NCBI RefSeq assembly: GCF_016031625.1
Contig: NZ_JACCHP010000010.1
Location: 1 to 64,000, forward strand
Length of the DNA stretch: 64,000 nucleotides
Direction of reading: 5' to 3'
Source of the DNA: Bradyrhizobium agreste
GTDB lineage: Bacteria > Pseudomonadota > Alphaproteobacteria > Rhizobiales > Xanthobacteraceae
Shown: positions 44,951 to 54,399 of the stretch, piece after piece
Layout: the number at the start of each line of letters is the position of its first letter
How positions within the stretch are numbered: position 1 is the first letter of the stretch
Notes under the pieces: generated by a model
Told to the model about the DNA's origin: nothing
Database searches by the model: none
The model's input: only the letters and a program-made list of their open reading frames with translations
Position numbers and translations under genes: made by a program

Positions 44951-46474
44951 ATGGATAGATCGTTCGTTGTTGCGCAAATTTCCGACCTGCATTTGGACGG
45001 GTCGGGCCGGCTGCTTCCAGCCATCGAGACGCTCAGGGGCGCGATTTGCGAGAAGATGGCGGCTGCCGCGAATGTTCCCGATCGCATCCTGCTGATCACG
45101 GGCGATCTGGTGGACGACCCGACGCCGCGCGCGCTCGACGAGGCGCTCGCCGCCATCGCATCCTTCCGGCAGACCGGGCTGTTCACCGACATCCAGGCTG
45201 TGGCCGGCAATCACGACGTCAAGCGGCCGAGTCAGCGTGCGGGCCGTCACGACGCCTACGATTACCTGCACCTGCCGCGGACCGCGAAGAGCGTCTATTA
45301 CCGTCAGGCGGGCCTCGACCTGGTGCTGCTCGATTCCAATCGCGCCAGCCTGAAGGCGCGCGCGAGCGGCAAGATCGACGAGAGCGCTTACAAGGCGATG
45401 GTCGCTGATTCCGCCCGGCTGAGCGCCGAGCTCGCGGGGAGCATCGGTTCGGCCGGACGTGCCGGCTACGCCGAGCCGGTGGACAACCTGGTGCGCGTGC
45501 TGGCCCTGCACCACCATCCGCTGCCGCAGGCGACCGGCGAAGGAAAGCGCTTTCTAGGAATGCCGGACGAGCCGCTGATGTATCTCGCCGCACCCGCGAC
45601 CTTCCTCGAGGCCGCCACCTCGCTCAACGTCGATCTGGTTCTGCACGGTCATCGCCATGTCGAGGGGCTGACCCGCTATTCCATCCCCGATCCGCGTGCG
45701 ACGTCGAGCGAGAGGGGTGAGTCGTTCTGGCGCACGATCTACGTGCTCTCCTGTCCGTCCTCGACCGGGCAAGCCGGCGACGATGCCGGTTTCAACCTGG
45801 TCCATTTCGGCCCCGTGTCCCATGGCGGCCGCACGGAGCACCGCTTCGCCATAACCCGCTATACGAGGCTCCGCAACGATGCGGTCTTCAGGCCGCTCGA
45901 TTCCAACCTGCCGGGCGGCGTCATCAGGCTGCCGGCGGGGCGCGACTTTTCCCGTGATCCGGCCGTCCAGTCCGCGATCGAGGCCGCCTCATCCGGCGCG
46001 CTGAAACGCGACCAGGTCGCGGCGATCGTCCGCCGGCTGTTCATGCGTGACAGCTTTTACGATGACGCGGAGCCGAACTGGGCGAATGCACTCTACACCT
46101 ACGTCGTCTCGGCCCATGCCTGGGCGGAGCTCGAGCGCAAGGCCGCGAGATCCGGGCCGGGATTCGACAGCGACGCGCTCGCCGCGGTGAGAACGCTGCT
46201 CGGCCAATTGATCGAGCAATCTGCCGACGTGCTCGGCATCGATCGCGCTCAGCTCGATGAGCTCTACGGGACAGGCCTGATCAGCTGTAACGACTTCCTG
46301 CGTCAGGTGCCGCGGCTGCCTTGCGACGGTGTCGACGTTCGGCGGCGGGCGCGGCAGAGGCTGCAATTGCTGCGGGAGCTGGGCCAGCAGGTGCAGGCGC
46401 TCGGCCTCGATCTCGGCCTCGGCGGGCAAGCGCCGCCGCAACAACCGCCGGCGCGAGAGGAGCACGTCGGATAG
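44951..46474 (+). CDS. Calcineurin-like metallophosphoesterase with long C-terminal region
   Basis: A 507-residue protein. Metal-binding motifs of the metallophosphatase fold are visible in order: AQISDLHLD (residues about 8-16), ITGDLVDD near residue 48, AGNHD near residue 90, LHHHPLP near residue 190 and LHGHRHVEG near residue 235. The region after about 320 is not part of the fold and lacks a recognised domain; it ends with Gln/Arg-rich and Pro-rich sequence. ATG at 44951 gives a start close to the first motif; the frame upstream stays open. No SD is clear. Substrate may be a nucleotide, phosphodiester or protein; not determinable. The 275-base gap before it is AT-rich and carries no gene. 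Confidence 0.85.
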   Translation: MDRSFVVAQISDLHLDGSGRLLPAIETLRGAICEKMAAAANVPDRILLITGDLVDDPTPRALDEALAAIASFRQTGLFTDIQAVAGNHDVKRPSQRAGRHDAYDYLHLPRTAKSVYYRQAGLDLVLLDSNRASLKARASGKIDESAYKAMVADSARLSAELAGSIGSAGRAGYAEPVDNLVRVLALHHHPLPQATGEGKRFLGMPDEPLMYLAAPATFLEAATSLNVDLVLHGHRHVEGLTRYSIPDPRATSSERGESFWRTIYVLSCPSSTGQAGDDAGFNLVHFGPVSHGGRTEHRFAITRYTRLRNDAVFRPLDSNLPGGVIRLPAGRDFSRDPAVQSAIEAASSGALKRDQVAAIVRRLFMRDSFYDDAEPNWANALYTYVVSAHAWAELERKAARSGPGFDSDALAAVRTLLGQLIEQSADVLGIDRAQLDELYGTGLISCNDFLRQVPRLPCDGVDVRRRARQRLQLLRELGQQVQALGLDLGLGGQAPPQQPPAREEHVG

Positions 46475-46479
46475 CGCCG

Positions 46480-46494
46480 TTAACCGGCCGTTAG
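46480..46494 (+). promoter_or_regulatory. CtrA-like box TTAA-N7-TTAG upstream of tadD
   Basis: TTAA (46480-46483), seven bases (CCGGCCG), TTAG (46491-46494), about 60 bases before the tadD start. The site is embedded in a larger inverted repeat, GTTAACC (46479-46485) and GGTTAAC (46495-46501). It matches the CtrA consensus TTAA-N7-TTAA at seven of eight positions. Binding is inferred. Confidence 0.5.
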
Positions 46495-46554
46495 GGTTAA
46501 CATTCTATTGCTGACGCGTTCGGCTCGATCGAGCAGCTCGAGAGTCAAAGCGTC

Positions 46555-47382
46555 ATGCGTCAACGGATCAGGCTTACCCGGCTACTTGCTTCCACGTCGC
46601 TGGTCGCGACGTTGGCGATGGGCCTCGGCGGCTGCACGGCCATGTCGAAACTCTCTGAGGTGACGGGTTCGGTCGCCCCCCGGGCGGACGCAGCCTCTGC
46701 CGATCGCGCGCCCACCGATCCGGCGCGTGCGGTCGAAGCCCATGGCGAGCGCTACCGCGCCAATCCCCGGGATGCCGACGCCGCGCTCGCCTATGGACAG
46801 GCCTTGCGCGCCAACGGCCAGCGCGCCCAGGCCGCCGCCGTGCTCGAGCAGGCGACCATCGCCAATCCCGGCAACAAGGCGCTGCTTGCCCAGTACGGCC
46901 GCGCACTCGCCGACAACGGCAATTTCCAGCAGGCCTTCGACGTGCTGTCCAAGGCGCATTCGCCCGACAATCCGGACTGGCGCCTGCTCTCGGTGCAAGG
47001 CACCGCGCTGGACCAGATGGGCCGTCACGAGGAGGCGCGATCCTATTATGCGAGCGCGCTGAAGATCGCACCGGGTGATCCCGGCGTGCTCTCCAACCTC
47101 GGCCTGTCCTACATGCTATCGAAGGAGCTGCCGAAGGCGGAAGAGGCGCTGCGGCAGGCCTATGCCTCGCCGCGCGCCAGCGCCCGGGTGCGGCAGAACC
47201 TCGGCTTGGTCGTTGGCCTCCAGGGCCGCTTCGCGGAGGCGGAGACCATCGTCAAGGCTGACCTGCCGCCGGACCAGGCTGCGGCCAATGTCGCCTATCT
47301 CAAGGAGATGCTGAGCCGTAGCGACGCCCCGCGCGGCGGGTCGAAGCGGACGCCGGTTGCTTCGCTGAGCCAGCCCGACTGA
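46555..47382 (+). CDS. tadD: TadD, TPR lipoprotein of the Flp pilus locus
   Basis: A 275-residue lipoprotein. Signal peptide ends in the lipobox GLGGC (Cys27), then a flexible stretch to about 60, and TPR repeats from about residue 60 to 230 (RYRANPRDADAALAYGQALR; AQAAAVLEQATIANPGNKAL; HEEARSYYASALKIAPGDPG; VLSNLGLSYMLSKELPKAEE). In Tad systems TadD is the pilotin-like outer-membrane partner that stabilises the secretin. Convergent with tadC, 49 bases apart. A CtrA-like box precedes it. Confidence 0.9.
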   Translation: MRQRIRLTRLLASTSLVATLAMGLGGCTAMSKLSEVTGSVAPRADAASADRAPTDPARAVEAHGERYRANPRDADAALAYGQALRANGQRAQAAAVLEQATIANPGNKALLAQYGRALADNGNFQQAFDVLSKAHSPDNPDWRLLSVQGTALDQMGRHEEARSYYASALKIAPGDPGVLSNLGLSYMLSKELPKAEEALRQAYASPRASARVRQNLGLVVGLQGRFAEAETIVKADLPPDQAAANVAYLKEMLSRSDAPRGGSKRTPVASLSQPD

Positions 47383-47431
47383 TCTGACGTGCTGGCCTTG
47401 GTGGCGGACCGCATGGTCCAGGCCGGCCGGC

Positions 47432-48406
47432 TCACTGCATCTCGGTGACCTTGATGGCGGTGGGTCCGAGAATGACAACGAACAGCACGGGCAGGAAGAA
47501 CAGGATCATCGGCACCGTGAGCTTCGGCGGCAGAGCGGCCGCCTTCTTCTCGGCCTCGTTCATGCGCATGTCGCGATTCTCCTGCGCCATGACGCGCAAG
47601 GAATGGCCGAGCGGGGTGCCGTAACGTTCCGCCTGCTGCAGCGCCAGACACACCGACTTGACGCCCTCGAGCCCGGTACGCCGTGCCAGGTTCTCATAGG
47701 CGACCTTGCGATCCTGCAAATAGGACAGCTCGGCCGTGGTCAGGGTGAACTCCTCCGACAGCGCGATCGACTGGCCCACGATTTCGTTCGCAACTTTCCG
47801 GAATGCCATCTCGACCGACATGCCGGATTCGATGCAGATCAGGAGCAAGTCGAGCGCGTCGGGAAACGCACGCTTGATCGAGAGCTGGCGCTTGGAGATC
47901 GCATTCCTGAGGAACAGCATCGGCGCCTGGAGGCCGAGATAGGCGGCGCCGATGCAGATGCCGATCTTGATCGGCATCGCCTGTTGCATATTTCCGATCA
48001 CGAACACGTAAAGGGCCGAGCCGATCAAGAACACGATCGGGGCGACCATGCGGGCAAACAGGAAGGTGACGTAGGGCGCCTGGCCGCGGTAACCTGCCAT
48101 GATGAGCTTGTCCCGCGCAGCTTCCTGCGCGAGCCATTTGGTCAGGTTGAAGTCCTCGACCACCTTGGAGACGAGTTGCTTCGGCGTCTGGCGCAGCGAA
48201 ACCTTCTCGCTCTTGTTGAGACGCTCACGCTCGCGCTGCCGGATGCGTTCGCGCTCGCTCGCCACCGCCTTCATGCGCTTGGAGAGGCCCTCGCCGGCGA
48301 ACAACGGCATCACCAGCGTATAGACGGTGGCGCTCGCGGCGATGGCCGCGAGCAGCATGGTCATGAAGCGGACGTCGTGCAGTTTCGAGACGAGGAATTC
48401 GACCAT
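47432..48406 (-). CDS. tadC: TadC, Flp pilus inner-membrane platform protein
   Basis: A 324-residue T2SSF-domain protein. N-terminal helix FMTMLLAAIAASATVYTLVM, then a cytoplasmic segment rich in Lys/Arg (about 30-85), hydrophobic segments FLFARMVAPIVFLIGSALYV and a T2SSF core with LLLICIESGMSVEMAFRKVA, followed by C-terminal helix LTVPMILFFLPVLFVVILGP. Pairs with TadB to form the platform. Ten bases downstream of tadB on the same strand. Confidence 0.95.
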   Translation of the reverse strand: MVEFLVSKLHDVRFMTMLLAAIAASATVYTLVMPLFAGEGLSKRMKAVASERERIRQRERERLNKSEKVSLRQTPKQLVSKVVEDFNLTKWLAQEAARDKLIMAGYRGQAPYVTFLFARMVAPIVFLIGSALYVFVIGNMQQAMPIKIGICIGAAYLGLQAPMLFLRNAISKRQLSIKRAFPDALDLLLICIESGMSVEMAFRKVANEIVGQSIALSEEFTLTTAELSYLQDRKVAYENLARRTGLEGVKSVCLALQQAERYGTPLGHSLRVMAQENRDMRMNEAEKKAAALPPKLTVPMILFFLPVLFVVILGPTAIKVTEMQ

Positions 48407-48415
48407 ACGACACCG

Positions 48416-49393
48416 TCAGAAATCGAAGTTGATCATCTTCTTCATCACCAGGATGCCGATCGACATCCAAACGACGCAGCCGACCAGCATCAGCTGGCCG
48501 GTGGGATGAGTCCAAAGCAGCGAGATGTATTGCGGGGTCGTGAGATAGACCAGGAACATCACGATCGGCGGCAGCGAGCCGATGATGCCGGCCGAGGCCT
48601 TGGCTTCCATCGACATGGCCTGGATCTTTTCCTTCATCTTCTTGCGGTCGCGCAGCACCTTGGACAGGTTACCGAGCGCTTCGGAGAGATTGCCGCCCGA
48701 TTTCTGCTGGATCGACACCACGATGCCGAAGAAATTGGCTTCCGGCAGCGGCATGCGCTCGTAGAGCCGCGCGCAGGCCTCGCCGAGCGGCATGCCGATC
48801 GCCTGCGTCTCGATGATGGCCAGAAACTCGCTGCGCAGCGGCTCCGGCGCATCGGCGGCCACGACCTTGATCGATTCGAACAAGGGCAGGCCTGCCTTGA
48901 TGCCGCGGACGATCACGTCGACCGCATCGGGCAGTGCAGCCAGGAACTTGGTCTCGCGGCGCTTCTTCAAAAAGCCGAGTGCCCAGCGCGGCAGGCCGAA
49001 GCCGCCGGCAAAGGCAAGGCCGGCGGCGCCGATCAGGCCGCCGCCCGCGAACAGGGCGGTCGCGAAAAATACGCCCGCCACGACGGCGGACGCGATCCAG
49101 AATTTCTGCGGCGTCCAGTCGAGCCCGGCCTGCGAGAGGCGCACGCTGAGCGGAGCACTCTTCTCCTGGGCGCGCCGCGCCTCGAGGTCCTTCAGCGTGG
49201 ACTCGACCTGTTCGCGGCGCGAGCGCTGGGTCTTCTCGGCCTGCCGGGCGGTGGGCGCTTCGGCGCGCGCGACCGAGGCGCGGCGGCTTTCCGCCTTTCG
49301 CTCCCCGGACAGCAGCGGATAGAGGAATACCCAGGCGATGCCACCGACCGCTGCGGTAGCGAGGAAGGCGAGGGCGAGGACCTGCATGTTCAT
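48416..49393 (-). CDS. tadB: TadB, Flp pilus inner-membrane platform protein
   Basis: A 325-residue T2SSF-domain protein, ATG at 49393 (a second in-frame ATG two codons later). First helix VLALAFLATAAVGGIAWVFL; T2SSF core has ALPDAVDVIVRGIKAGLPLF and GIVVSIQQKSGGNLSEALGN, which are characteristic. Two C-terminal helices, IGSLPPIVMFLVYLTTPQY and PTGQLMLVGCVVWMSIGILV. Coupled to cpaF (16-base gap) and tadC. Confidence 0.95.
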   Translation of the reverse strand: MNMQVLALAFLATAAVGGIAWVFLYPLLSGERKAESRRASVARAEAPTARQAEKTQRSRREQVESTLKDLEARRAQEKSAPLSVRLSQAGLDWTPQKFWIASAVVAGVFFATALFAGGGLIGAAGLAFAGGFGLPRWALGFLKKRRETKFLAALPDAVDVIVRGIKAGLPLFESIKVVAADAPEPLRSEFLAIIETQAIGMPLGEACARLYERMPLPEANFFGIVVSIQQKSGGNLSEALGNLSKVLRDRKKMKEKIQAMSMEAKASAGIIGSLPPIVMFLVYLTTPQYISLLWTHPTGQLMLVGCVVWMSIGILVMKKMINFDF

Positions 49394-49409
49394 GGCGCTG
49401 CCGATCTGC

Positions 49410-50879
49410 TCACGTCTTCGGCGCGACTTCCGCCGCGTCCAGCGCCGCGGCGAGGCGCTTCTCCTCGCCGTAATAGCGGGCGCGTTCCCAGAACTTCGGA
49501 CGGCCAATGCCGGTTGAGCGGTGCCGGCCGATGATCTTGCCGTTGGCGTCCTCGCCGACCATGTCGAAGAGGAAGATGTCCTGGGTGATGATGGTGTCGC
49601 CTTCCATGCCCATCACCTCGGTGATGTGGGTGATGCGGCGGGAACCGTCGCGCAGGCGCGCGGCCTGGATGATGACGTCGATCGAGGCGCAGATCATCTC
49701 GCGGATGGTACGCGAGGGCAGCGAGAAGCCGCCCATCGTGATCATGGATTCGCAGCGCGACAGCGCTTCGCGCGGGTTGTTGGCGTGCAGCGTGCCCATC
49801 GAGCCGTCATGGCCGGTGTTCATGGCCTGGAGCAGGTCGAAGGCTTCGGGTCCGCGGACCTCACCGACGATGATGCGCTCGGGGCGCATGCGCAGGCAGT
49901 TGCGCACCAGTTCGCGCATCGTGACCTGGCCCTCGCCCTCGATATTGGGCGGGCGGGTTTCCAGCCGCACCACGTGGGGCTGCTGCAGCTGGAGCTCGGC
50001 GGCGTCCTCGCAGGTGATGACGCGCTCGTCGTGCTCGATGTAGTTGGTGAGGCAGTTGAGCAGGGTCGTCTTGCCCGAGCCGGTACCGCCGGAAATCAGC
50101 ACATTGCAGCGGACGCGGCCGATGATCTGAAGGATCTCGGCGCCTTCCGGCGTGATCGCGCCGAATTTGACGAGCTGATCCAGCGTCAGCTTGTCTTTCT
50201 TGAACTTGCGGATGGTGAGCGCGGGACCGTCGATCGACAGCGGCGGCACGATGGCGTTGACGCGGGAGCCGTCGGCGAGGCGAGCGTCGCAGATCGGCGA
50301 GGATTCGTCGACGCGCCGGCCGACCTGGCTGACGATGCGCTGGCAGATGTTGAGGAGCTGCTGGTTGTCGCGGAAGCGGATGCCGGTGCGCTGGATCTTG
50401 CCGCCGACCTCGATGTAGACGGTGTTGGCGCCGTTGACCATGATGTCGGCGATGTCGTCGCGCGACAGCAGCGGCTCGAGCGGGCCGTAGCCGAGGACGT
50501 CGTTGCAGATGTCGTCGAGCAGCTCCTCCTGCTCGGCGATCGACATCACGATGTTCTTGATCGCGATGATCTCGTTGACGATGTCGCGGATTTCCTCGCG
50601 CGCGGATTCCGAATCGAGCTTGGCGAGCTGGGCAAGGTCGATGGCCTCGATCAGCGCCCCGAAGATGGTCGCCTTGACCTCGTAATAATTGTCCGAACGC
50701 CGGCTCTCCATGGCCGGAGGCGGCGGGGCCTTGGCGGGCGCAAGCGGCGGCGAGGCGACGGCCGGCGGAGGCGGAGCGCGCGACACCGTCGGCGCCTGAG
50801 CCGGGGCAGGCTCGAGCGACACGGCGCCGGGCTTGGGCGCCCGAAAGTCGGTGTCTGTTCCGCTACGCTTACCGAACAC
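49410..50879 (-). CDS. cpaF: TadA/CpaF, Flp pilus secretion ATPase
   Basis: A 489-residue hexameric ATPase of the type II/IV secretion family that powers pilin assembly. Start is GTG at 50879 with GGAG 10 bases upstream. A Pro/Ala-rich linker occupies about residues 15-57. The N-terminal domain follows; Walker A is GGTGSGKT at residues 264-271, the Asp box is VITCEDAAELQLQQPHVVRLE, Walker B LRMRPERIIVGEVRGPEAFD and the His box TGHDGSMGTLHANNP. Twenty-one bases downstream of cpaE. Confidence 0.97.
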   Translation of the reverse strand: MFGKRSGTDTDFRAPKPGAVSLEPAPAQAPTVSRAPPPPAVASPPLAPAKAPPPPAMESRRSDNYYEVKATIFGALIEAIDLAQLAKLDSESAREEIRDIVNEIIAIKNIVMSIAEQEELLDDICNDVLGYGPLEPLLSRDDIADIMVNGANTVYIEVGGKIQRTGIRFRDNQQLLNICQRIVSQVGRRVDESSPICDARLADGSRVNAIVPPLSIDGPALTIRKFKKDKLTLDQLVKFGAITPEGAEILQIIGRVRCNVLISGGTGSGKTTLLNCLTNYIEHDERVITCEDAAELQLQQPHVVRLETRPPNIEGEGQVTMRELVRNCLRMRPERIIVGEVRGPEAFDLLQAMNTGHDGSMGTLHANNPREALSRCESMITMGGFSLPSRTIREMICASIDVIIQAARLRDGSRRITHITEVMGMEGDTIITQDIFLFDMVGEDANGKIIGRHRSTGIGRPKFWERARYYGEEKRLAAALDAAEVAPKT

Positions 50880-50900
50880 TTAACAACTCCATGCGGCGGC

Positions 50901-52169
50901 TTATCTTCCCCGCAACTTCTCAATCAGAGGTGAAAGCAGGGACGACTTTTGCTTCTTGGTCTCGCTGCGGCCGGTCAGGCGCTGGGCGATCTGCAGGAAC
51001 ATCTCGATCGACCTGTGGTTGGCGGAGATCTCCGCAATCATCTGGCCGTTGTTGGCCGCCGAGCCGAAGATCTGCGGCTCGAAGGGAATCGAGACGACCG
51101 GCTGGCTCTCGATCGCCTTGGCGAACTCCGCGGCGGCGATTTCGGGCCGTTTCGGCACGCCGACCTGGTTCAGGCAGTAGAGCGGCGGCCGGTCGTTGGG
51201 ACGGGCGGCCTTCAACAGATCGAACAGGTTCTTGGTATTGCGCAGATTGGCGAGGTCCGGGGCGGCCACGATCAGGATGTCGTCCGCTCCGATCAAGGCG
51301 CGCTTGGTCCAGCCCGACCATTGATGCGGAACGTCGAGCACGATGCAGGGCATGGTGGAGCGCAGCGTGTCGAAGACGGAGTCGAACGCGTCGGTGCCGA
51401 AATCATAGACCCGGTCGAGCGTTGCAGGGGCCGCCAACAGGCTGAGATGGTCGGTGCACTTCGACAGCAGGCGGTCGATGAAGGCGGTGTCGACGCGGTC
51501 GGGCGAGAACACCGCGTCGGCGATGCCCTGCGGCGGATCCTGGTTGTAGTCGAGGCCGGCGGTGCCGAAGGCGAGGTCGAGATCGGCGACCACGGCGTCC
51601 ATCGCGAGGTCGCGCGCGATCGCCCAGGCGACGTTGTGCGAGATGGTCGAAGCGCCGACCCCGCCCTTGGCGCCGACCACGGCGATGATGCGGCCGACCG
51701 CCTTGGCTTCCGGCGCCGAGAACAGGTTGCAGATCGAGCGTACGACGTCGATCGCCCCGACCGGCGCGAGCACGTAATCGCTGACGCCGCGGCGCACCAG
51801 CTCGCGATAGAGCGTGACGTCGTTGATGCGGCCGATCACGACCACGCGGGTGCCGGCGTCGCAGACGGTGGCGAGCTGGTCGAGCCCGCCCAGCAGGTCG
51901 CTGCGACCGTCGCTCTCGAGCACGATCACGTTCGGCGTGGGAGCCGAGCGGTAGGCTTCGATCGCCGCCGCCATGCCGCCCATCTGGATCTTCAGATGAG
52001 CCTTGCCGAGACGGCGATCCTCGCCGGCCGACTGTACCGCCGCCGCCGTCTCCACGGTTTCGCAGAAGGCCTGGACCGAGACGCGCGGCGCGGGCGCAAT
52101 ATGCTCCTCGACCGGCGGAGGAGCTGCTGCCGGCTGCTCTTCGTGTGTCTGGCGCGCGTAACTGATCAT
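50901..52169 (-). CDS. cpaE: CpaE/TadZ, Flp pilus localisation ATPase-like protein
   Basis: A 422-residue protein of the ParA/MinD superfamily. A receiver-like domain (about 55-150, IVLESDGRSDLLGG, RGVSDYVLAPVGAIDVV) precedes the P-loop domain from about 160. The P-loop is KGGVGAST (residues 168-175), with Ala instead of the usual Lys, a known feature of CpaE/TadZ. VVADLDLAFGTAGLD and DVPHQWSGWTKRALIGADD are the switch and Walker B regions. It probably anchors the Tad machine at a cell pole. Start ATG overlaps the cpaD stop by 4 bases (ATGA). Confidence 0.95.
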   Translation of the reverse strand: MISYARQTHEEQPAAAPPPVEEHIAPAPRVSVQAFCETVETAAAVQSAGEDRRLGKAHLKIQMGGMAAAIEAYRSAPTPNVIVLESDGRSDLLGGLDQLATVCDAGTRVVVIGRINDVTLYRELVRRGVSDYVLAPVGAIDVVRSICNLFSAPEAKAVGRIIAVVGAKGGVGASTISHNVAWAIARDLAMDAVVADLDLAFGTAGLDYNQDPPQGIADAVFSPDRVDTAFIDRLLSKCTDHLSLLAAPATLDRVYDFGTDAFDSVFDTLRSTMPCIVLDVPHQWSGWTKRALIGADDILIVAAPDLANLRNTKNLFDLLKAARPNDRPPLYCLNQVGVPKRPEIAAAEFAKAIESQPVVSIPFEPQIFGSAANNGQMIAEISANHRSIEMFLQIAQRLTGRSETKKQKSSLLSPLIEKLRGR

Positions 52170-52900
52170 TTGCCTGTGTCGCTGAGTTTGGCCTTGTCGG
52201 CATCGGGATAGGCGACTCCCGTCGGCATTCCCTTGCGATACTTCTCGAAGGCGGCAGTGCGCCGTATCGTGTAGGAAGGTGTCTCGGGCCGCGGCTGCTC
52301 GAGGTCCGATGGATTGTCGACCATGGCCGCGAGGTTGCGCTGATAGGCGCAGCCGTAATTGTAATAATCCTTGTTCTCGAACCAGCTCTTGTTCTTCATC
52401 GAAGGGCCGATGTCGTCCGGCCACAGGCCGCAGGGACCCGCAACCGCGGCAATCTTGGAATAAGTCAGCCGGATCGGCGGCAGGAACCGCTTGTCCTCGG
52501 GCTGGTAGGGACGAATACTGATGCCGCGCGGCGGAACGCCTGCCCCTGCCAGCATGGCCTGGATCTCGCGCATCGTGTCCGCGACCGGACGCGCATTGGG
52601 CGTGCCGGAAGGCACGTCGATGCGAATGGCGCCGGTGCCTTCGTGCAACCATGCCGATGCGACGCCCATCACGTCCGCGCGTTGCGCAGCCGTCAATCCG
52701 CCACGGGCATGACCGACGAAGACGACGATCGAGCGGTTCTGCTCCTCGATCGCGATCGGATGGCGCTGCTTGTAGTCGTCGGGAATGGAGGCGGTCACGA
52801 CCTCGTTGTGCTGGCAGCCGCCGAGCGCGAGCGTCAGACCGACGAGCGCGCCACCGAGGCGGACGGCGCGTTTGCGAAGCTGGGGTGGTCTTGTGATCAT
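52166..52900 (-). CDS. cpaD: CpaD, Flp pilus lipoprotein
   Basis: A 244-residue lipoprotein, lipobox LALGGC near residue 29, after a basic N-terminus (MITRPPQLRKRAVRLGG). CpaD domain residues: DYKQRHPIAIEEQNRSIVVF, RPVADTMREIQAMLAGAGVP, CGLWPDDIGPSMKNKSW and YNYGCAYQRNLAAMVDNPSD. ATG at 52900 has GGGGA upstream. Overlaps cpaE by 4 bases and follows cpaC by 20 bases. Confidence 0.93.
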   Translation of the reverse strand: MITRPPQLRKRAVRLGGALVGLTLALGGCQHNEVVTASIPDDYKQRHPIAIEEQNRSIVVFVGHARGGLTAAQRADVMGVASAWLHEGTGAIRIDVPSGTPNARPVADTMREIQAMLAGAGVPPRGISIRPYQPEDKRFLPPIRLTYSKIAAVAGPCGLWPDDIGPSMKNKSWFENKDYYNYGCAYQRNLAAMVDNPSDLEQPRPETPSYTIRRTAAFEKYRKGMPTGVAYPDADKAKLSDTGK

Positions 52901-52920
52901 CGTAAAGTCCCCGTTCCGCC

Positions 52921-54399
52921 TCACTCGGTGATAAACCCGTAGGTACCGCGGTAGTTCTTGGCCGGTTCGGTCCGTCCAGGTACGCCGTAGAGCCGGTTGA
53001 TGTTGCCGATCAGCTGGGCCTGCGGATCGGCAGGCGGCGCGAAGCCGTCATCCGGCCGCGACAGGTCCTTCGGCGCCACCGCGCGGACGACATAAGGCGT
53101 CACGATCACGACCAGCTCGGTCGCGTTGTTGACGAAGTCGCGGCTGCGGAACAGCGTGCCCAGGATCGGCAGCTGCATCAGCCCCGGCAATCCGCTGATC
53201 GCCTGCTTGGTCTGCTGCTGGATCAGGCCGGCCATCGCCATCGCGCCGCCGGAAGGAATTTCCAGCGAGGTCTCGGCGCGGCGGGTCCTGATCGAGGGCA
53301 CCGTCAACGAGTTTACCGAGTTCGGGGTCACCGCCTGCGACAGCGTGATCGCATTCTCGTTCGACAGCTCCGAGACCTCGGTCATCACCCGCAGGCTGAT
53401 CTTGCCCTCGCTCAGCACGACGGGGGTGAAGTTCAGCGAGATGCCGAACTTCTTGAAGCTGATCTGGGTGGTACAGACATGCGTGGTGGGGTCGCACGCA
53501 TAGCCCGCCGGAACCGGGAATTCACCGCCCGCGATGAACGTCGCCGATTCACCGGAGATCGCGGTCAGGTTCGGTTCGGCCAGCGTGCGGATCACGCCGG
53601 CGGTTTCCATCGCGCGCAGCGTGGCCTGCACCGACGGGGTGGCGCCGAACTTCGTGGTCAGGTTGTTGCCGTCCACGAGGTTCTTGCCGAGCGCGGTGAA
53701 CGGGTTCGAATTGGTGAAGCTCACCACCGAGGTGCCGTAGTTGAGGTTGGCAGAGAGGTCGATGCCGAGCTGCTTGACGATGTTGCGCTGGACCTCGGCC
53801 ACCGTCACCTTGAGCATGATCTGGTCGCGGCCGCGCACCACGATCGAGTTCACGACCTTGTCGGCACCGCCGGCCAGGCGCGCGGCGAGATCGTTGGCCT
53901 GCTGCGCTTCCAGCGGATTGGCAGCCGTGCCGGTCAGGACGACGCCGTCGCCGAGGCCGTCGATCTGGATGTCCGCATTGGGCAGGACCTGCTTCAGCGC
54001 GGCCCGCACGCCGTTGAGGTCGCGCTTCACCGCGATGTCATAGGCCGCAATCTGCTGCCCGGCGGAATCGAAGAACACGATATTGGTCTGGCCGACCGCG
54101 GCGCCGATGATATAGGCGCGCTGTGCGGAGCGGACCACCGCATTGGCGATCTTGGGATCTGCGACCAGCACGTCCTTGATGTCGCGCGGCAGGTCGATCA
54201 CGATGGACTTGCCGATGCCGAGCGAGAGGAAACGTGCGTTGATCTGGCCGTCCGCCGCGGCCGGCGCCACGGGACGGTAATCGGCTGCGATCGCCGGGTT
54301 GAGCGCCAGCGCGAGGGCGGCCGAAAACGACAGGGCGCGGACCAGTGAGGTCCGCATCGTCGCCGAATCTGCCCTGCATTTGATGTCGACTGTCTTCAT
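52921..54399 (-). CDS. cpaC: CpaC, Flp pilus outer-membrane secretin
   Basis: A 492-residue secretin. Signal peptide (SLVRALSFSAALALALNPAI). N-terminal BON-like domain FLSLGIGKSIVIDLPRDIKD, GAAVGQTNIVFFDSAGQQIA, then the N1-type region with LPNADIQIDGLGDGVVLTG. The secretin core has VPAGYACDPTTHVCTTQ, VVLSEGKISLRVMTEVSELS, VPSIRTRRAETSLEIPSGGA and ELVVIVTPYVVRAVAP. Forms the outer-membrane gate for Flp. ATG at 54399 overlaps the cpaB stop by 4 bases (ATGA). An internal ATG at 54357 is an alternative. Confidence 0.95.
   Translation of the reverse strand: MKTVDIKCRADSATMRTSLVRALSFSAALALALNPAIAADYRPVAPAAADGQINARFLSLGIGKSIVIDLPRDIKDVLVADPKIANAVVRSAQRAYIIGAAVGQTNIVFFDSAGQQIAAYDIAVKRDLNGVRAALKQVLPNADIQIDGLGDGVVLTGTAANPLEAQQANDLAARLAGGADKVVNSIVVRGRDQIMLKVTVAEVQRNIVKQLGIDLSANLNYGTSVVSFTNSNPFTALGKNLVDGNNLTTKFGATPSVQATLRAMETAGVIRTLAEPNLTAISGESATFIAGGEFPVPAGYACDPTTHVCTTQISFKKFGISLNFTPVVLSEGKISLRVMTEVSELSNENAITLSQAVTPNSVNSLTVPSIRTRRAETSLEIPSGGAMAMAGLIQQQTKQAISGLPGLMQLPILGTLFRSRDFVNNATELVVIVTPYVVRAVAPKDLSRPDDGFAPPADPQAQLIGNINRLYGVPGRTEPAKNYRGTYGFITE

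Noticed and set aside
50901..52169. CpaE P-loop lacking its lysine taken as an inactivating mutation
   Set aside because: The KGGVGAS form is a known variant of the CpaE/TadZ family, so it is normal.
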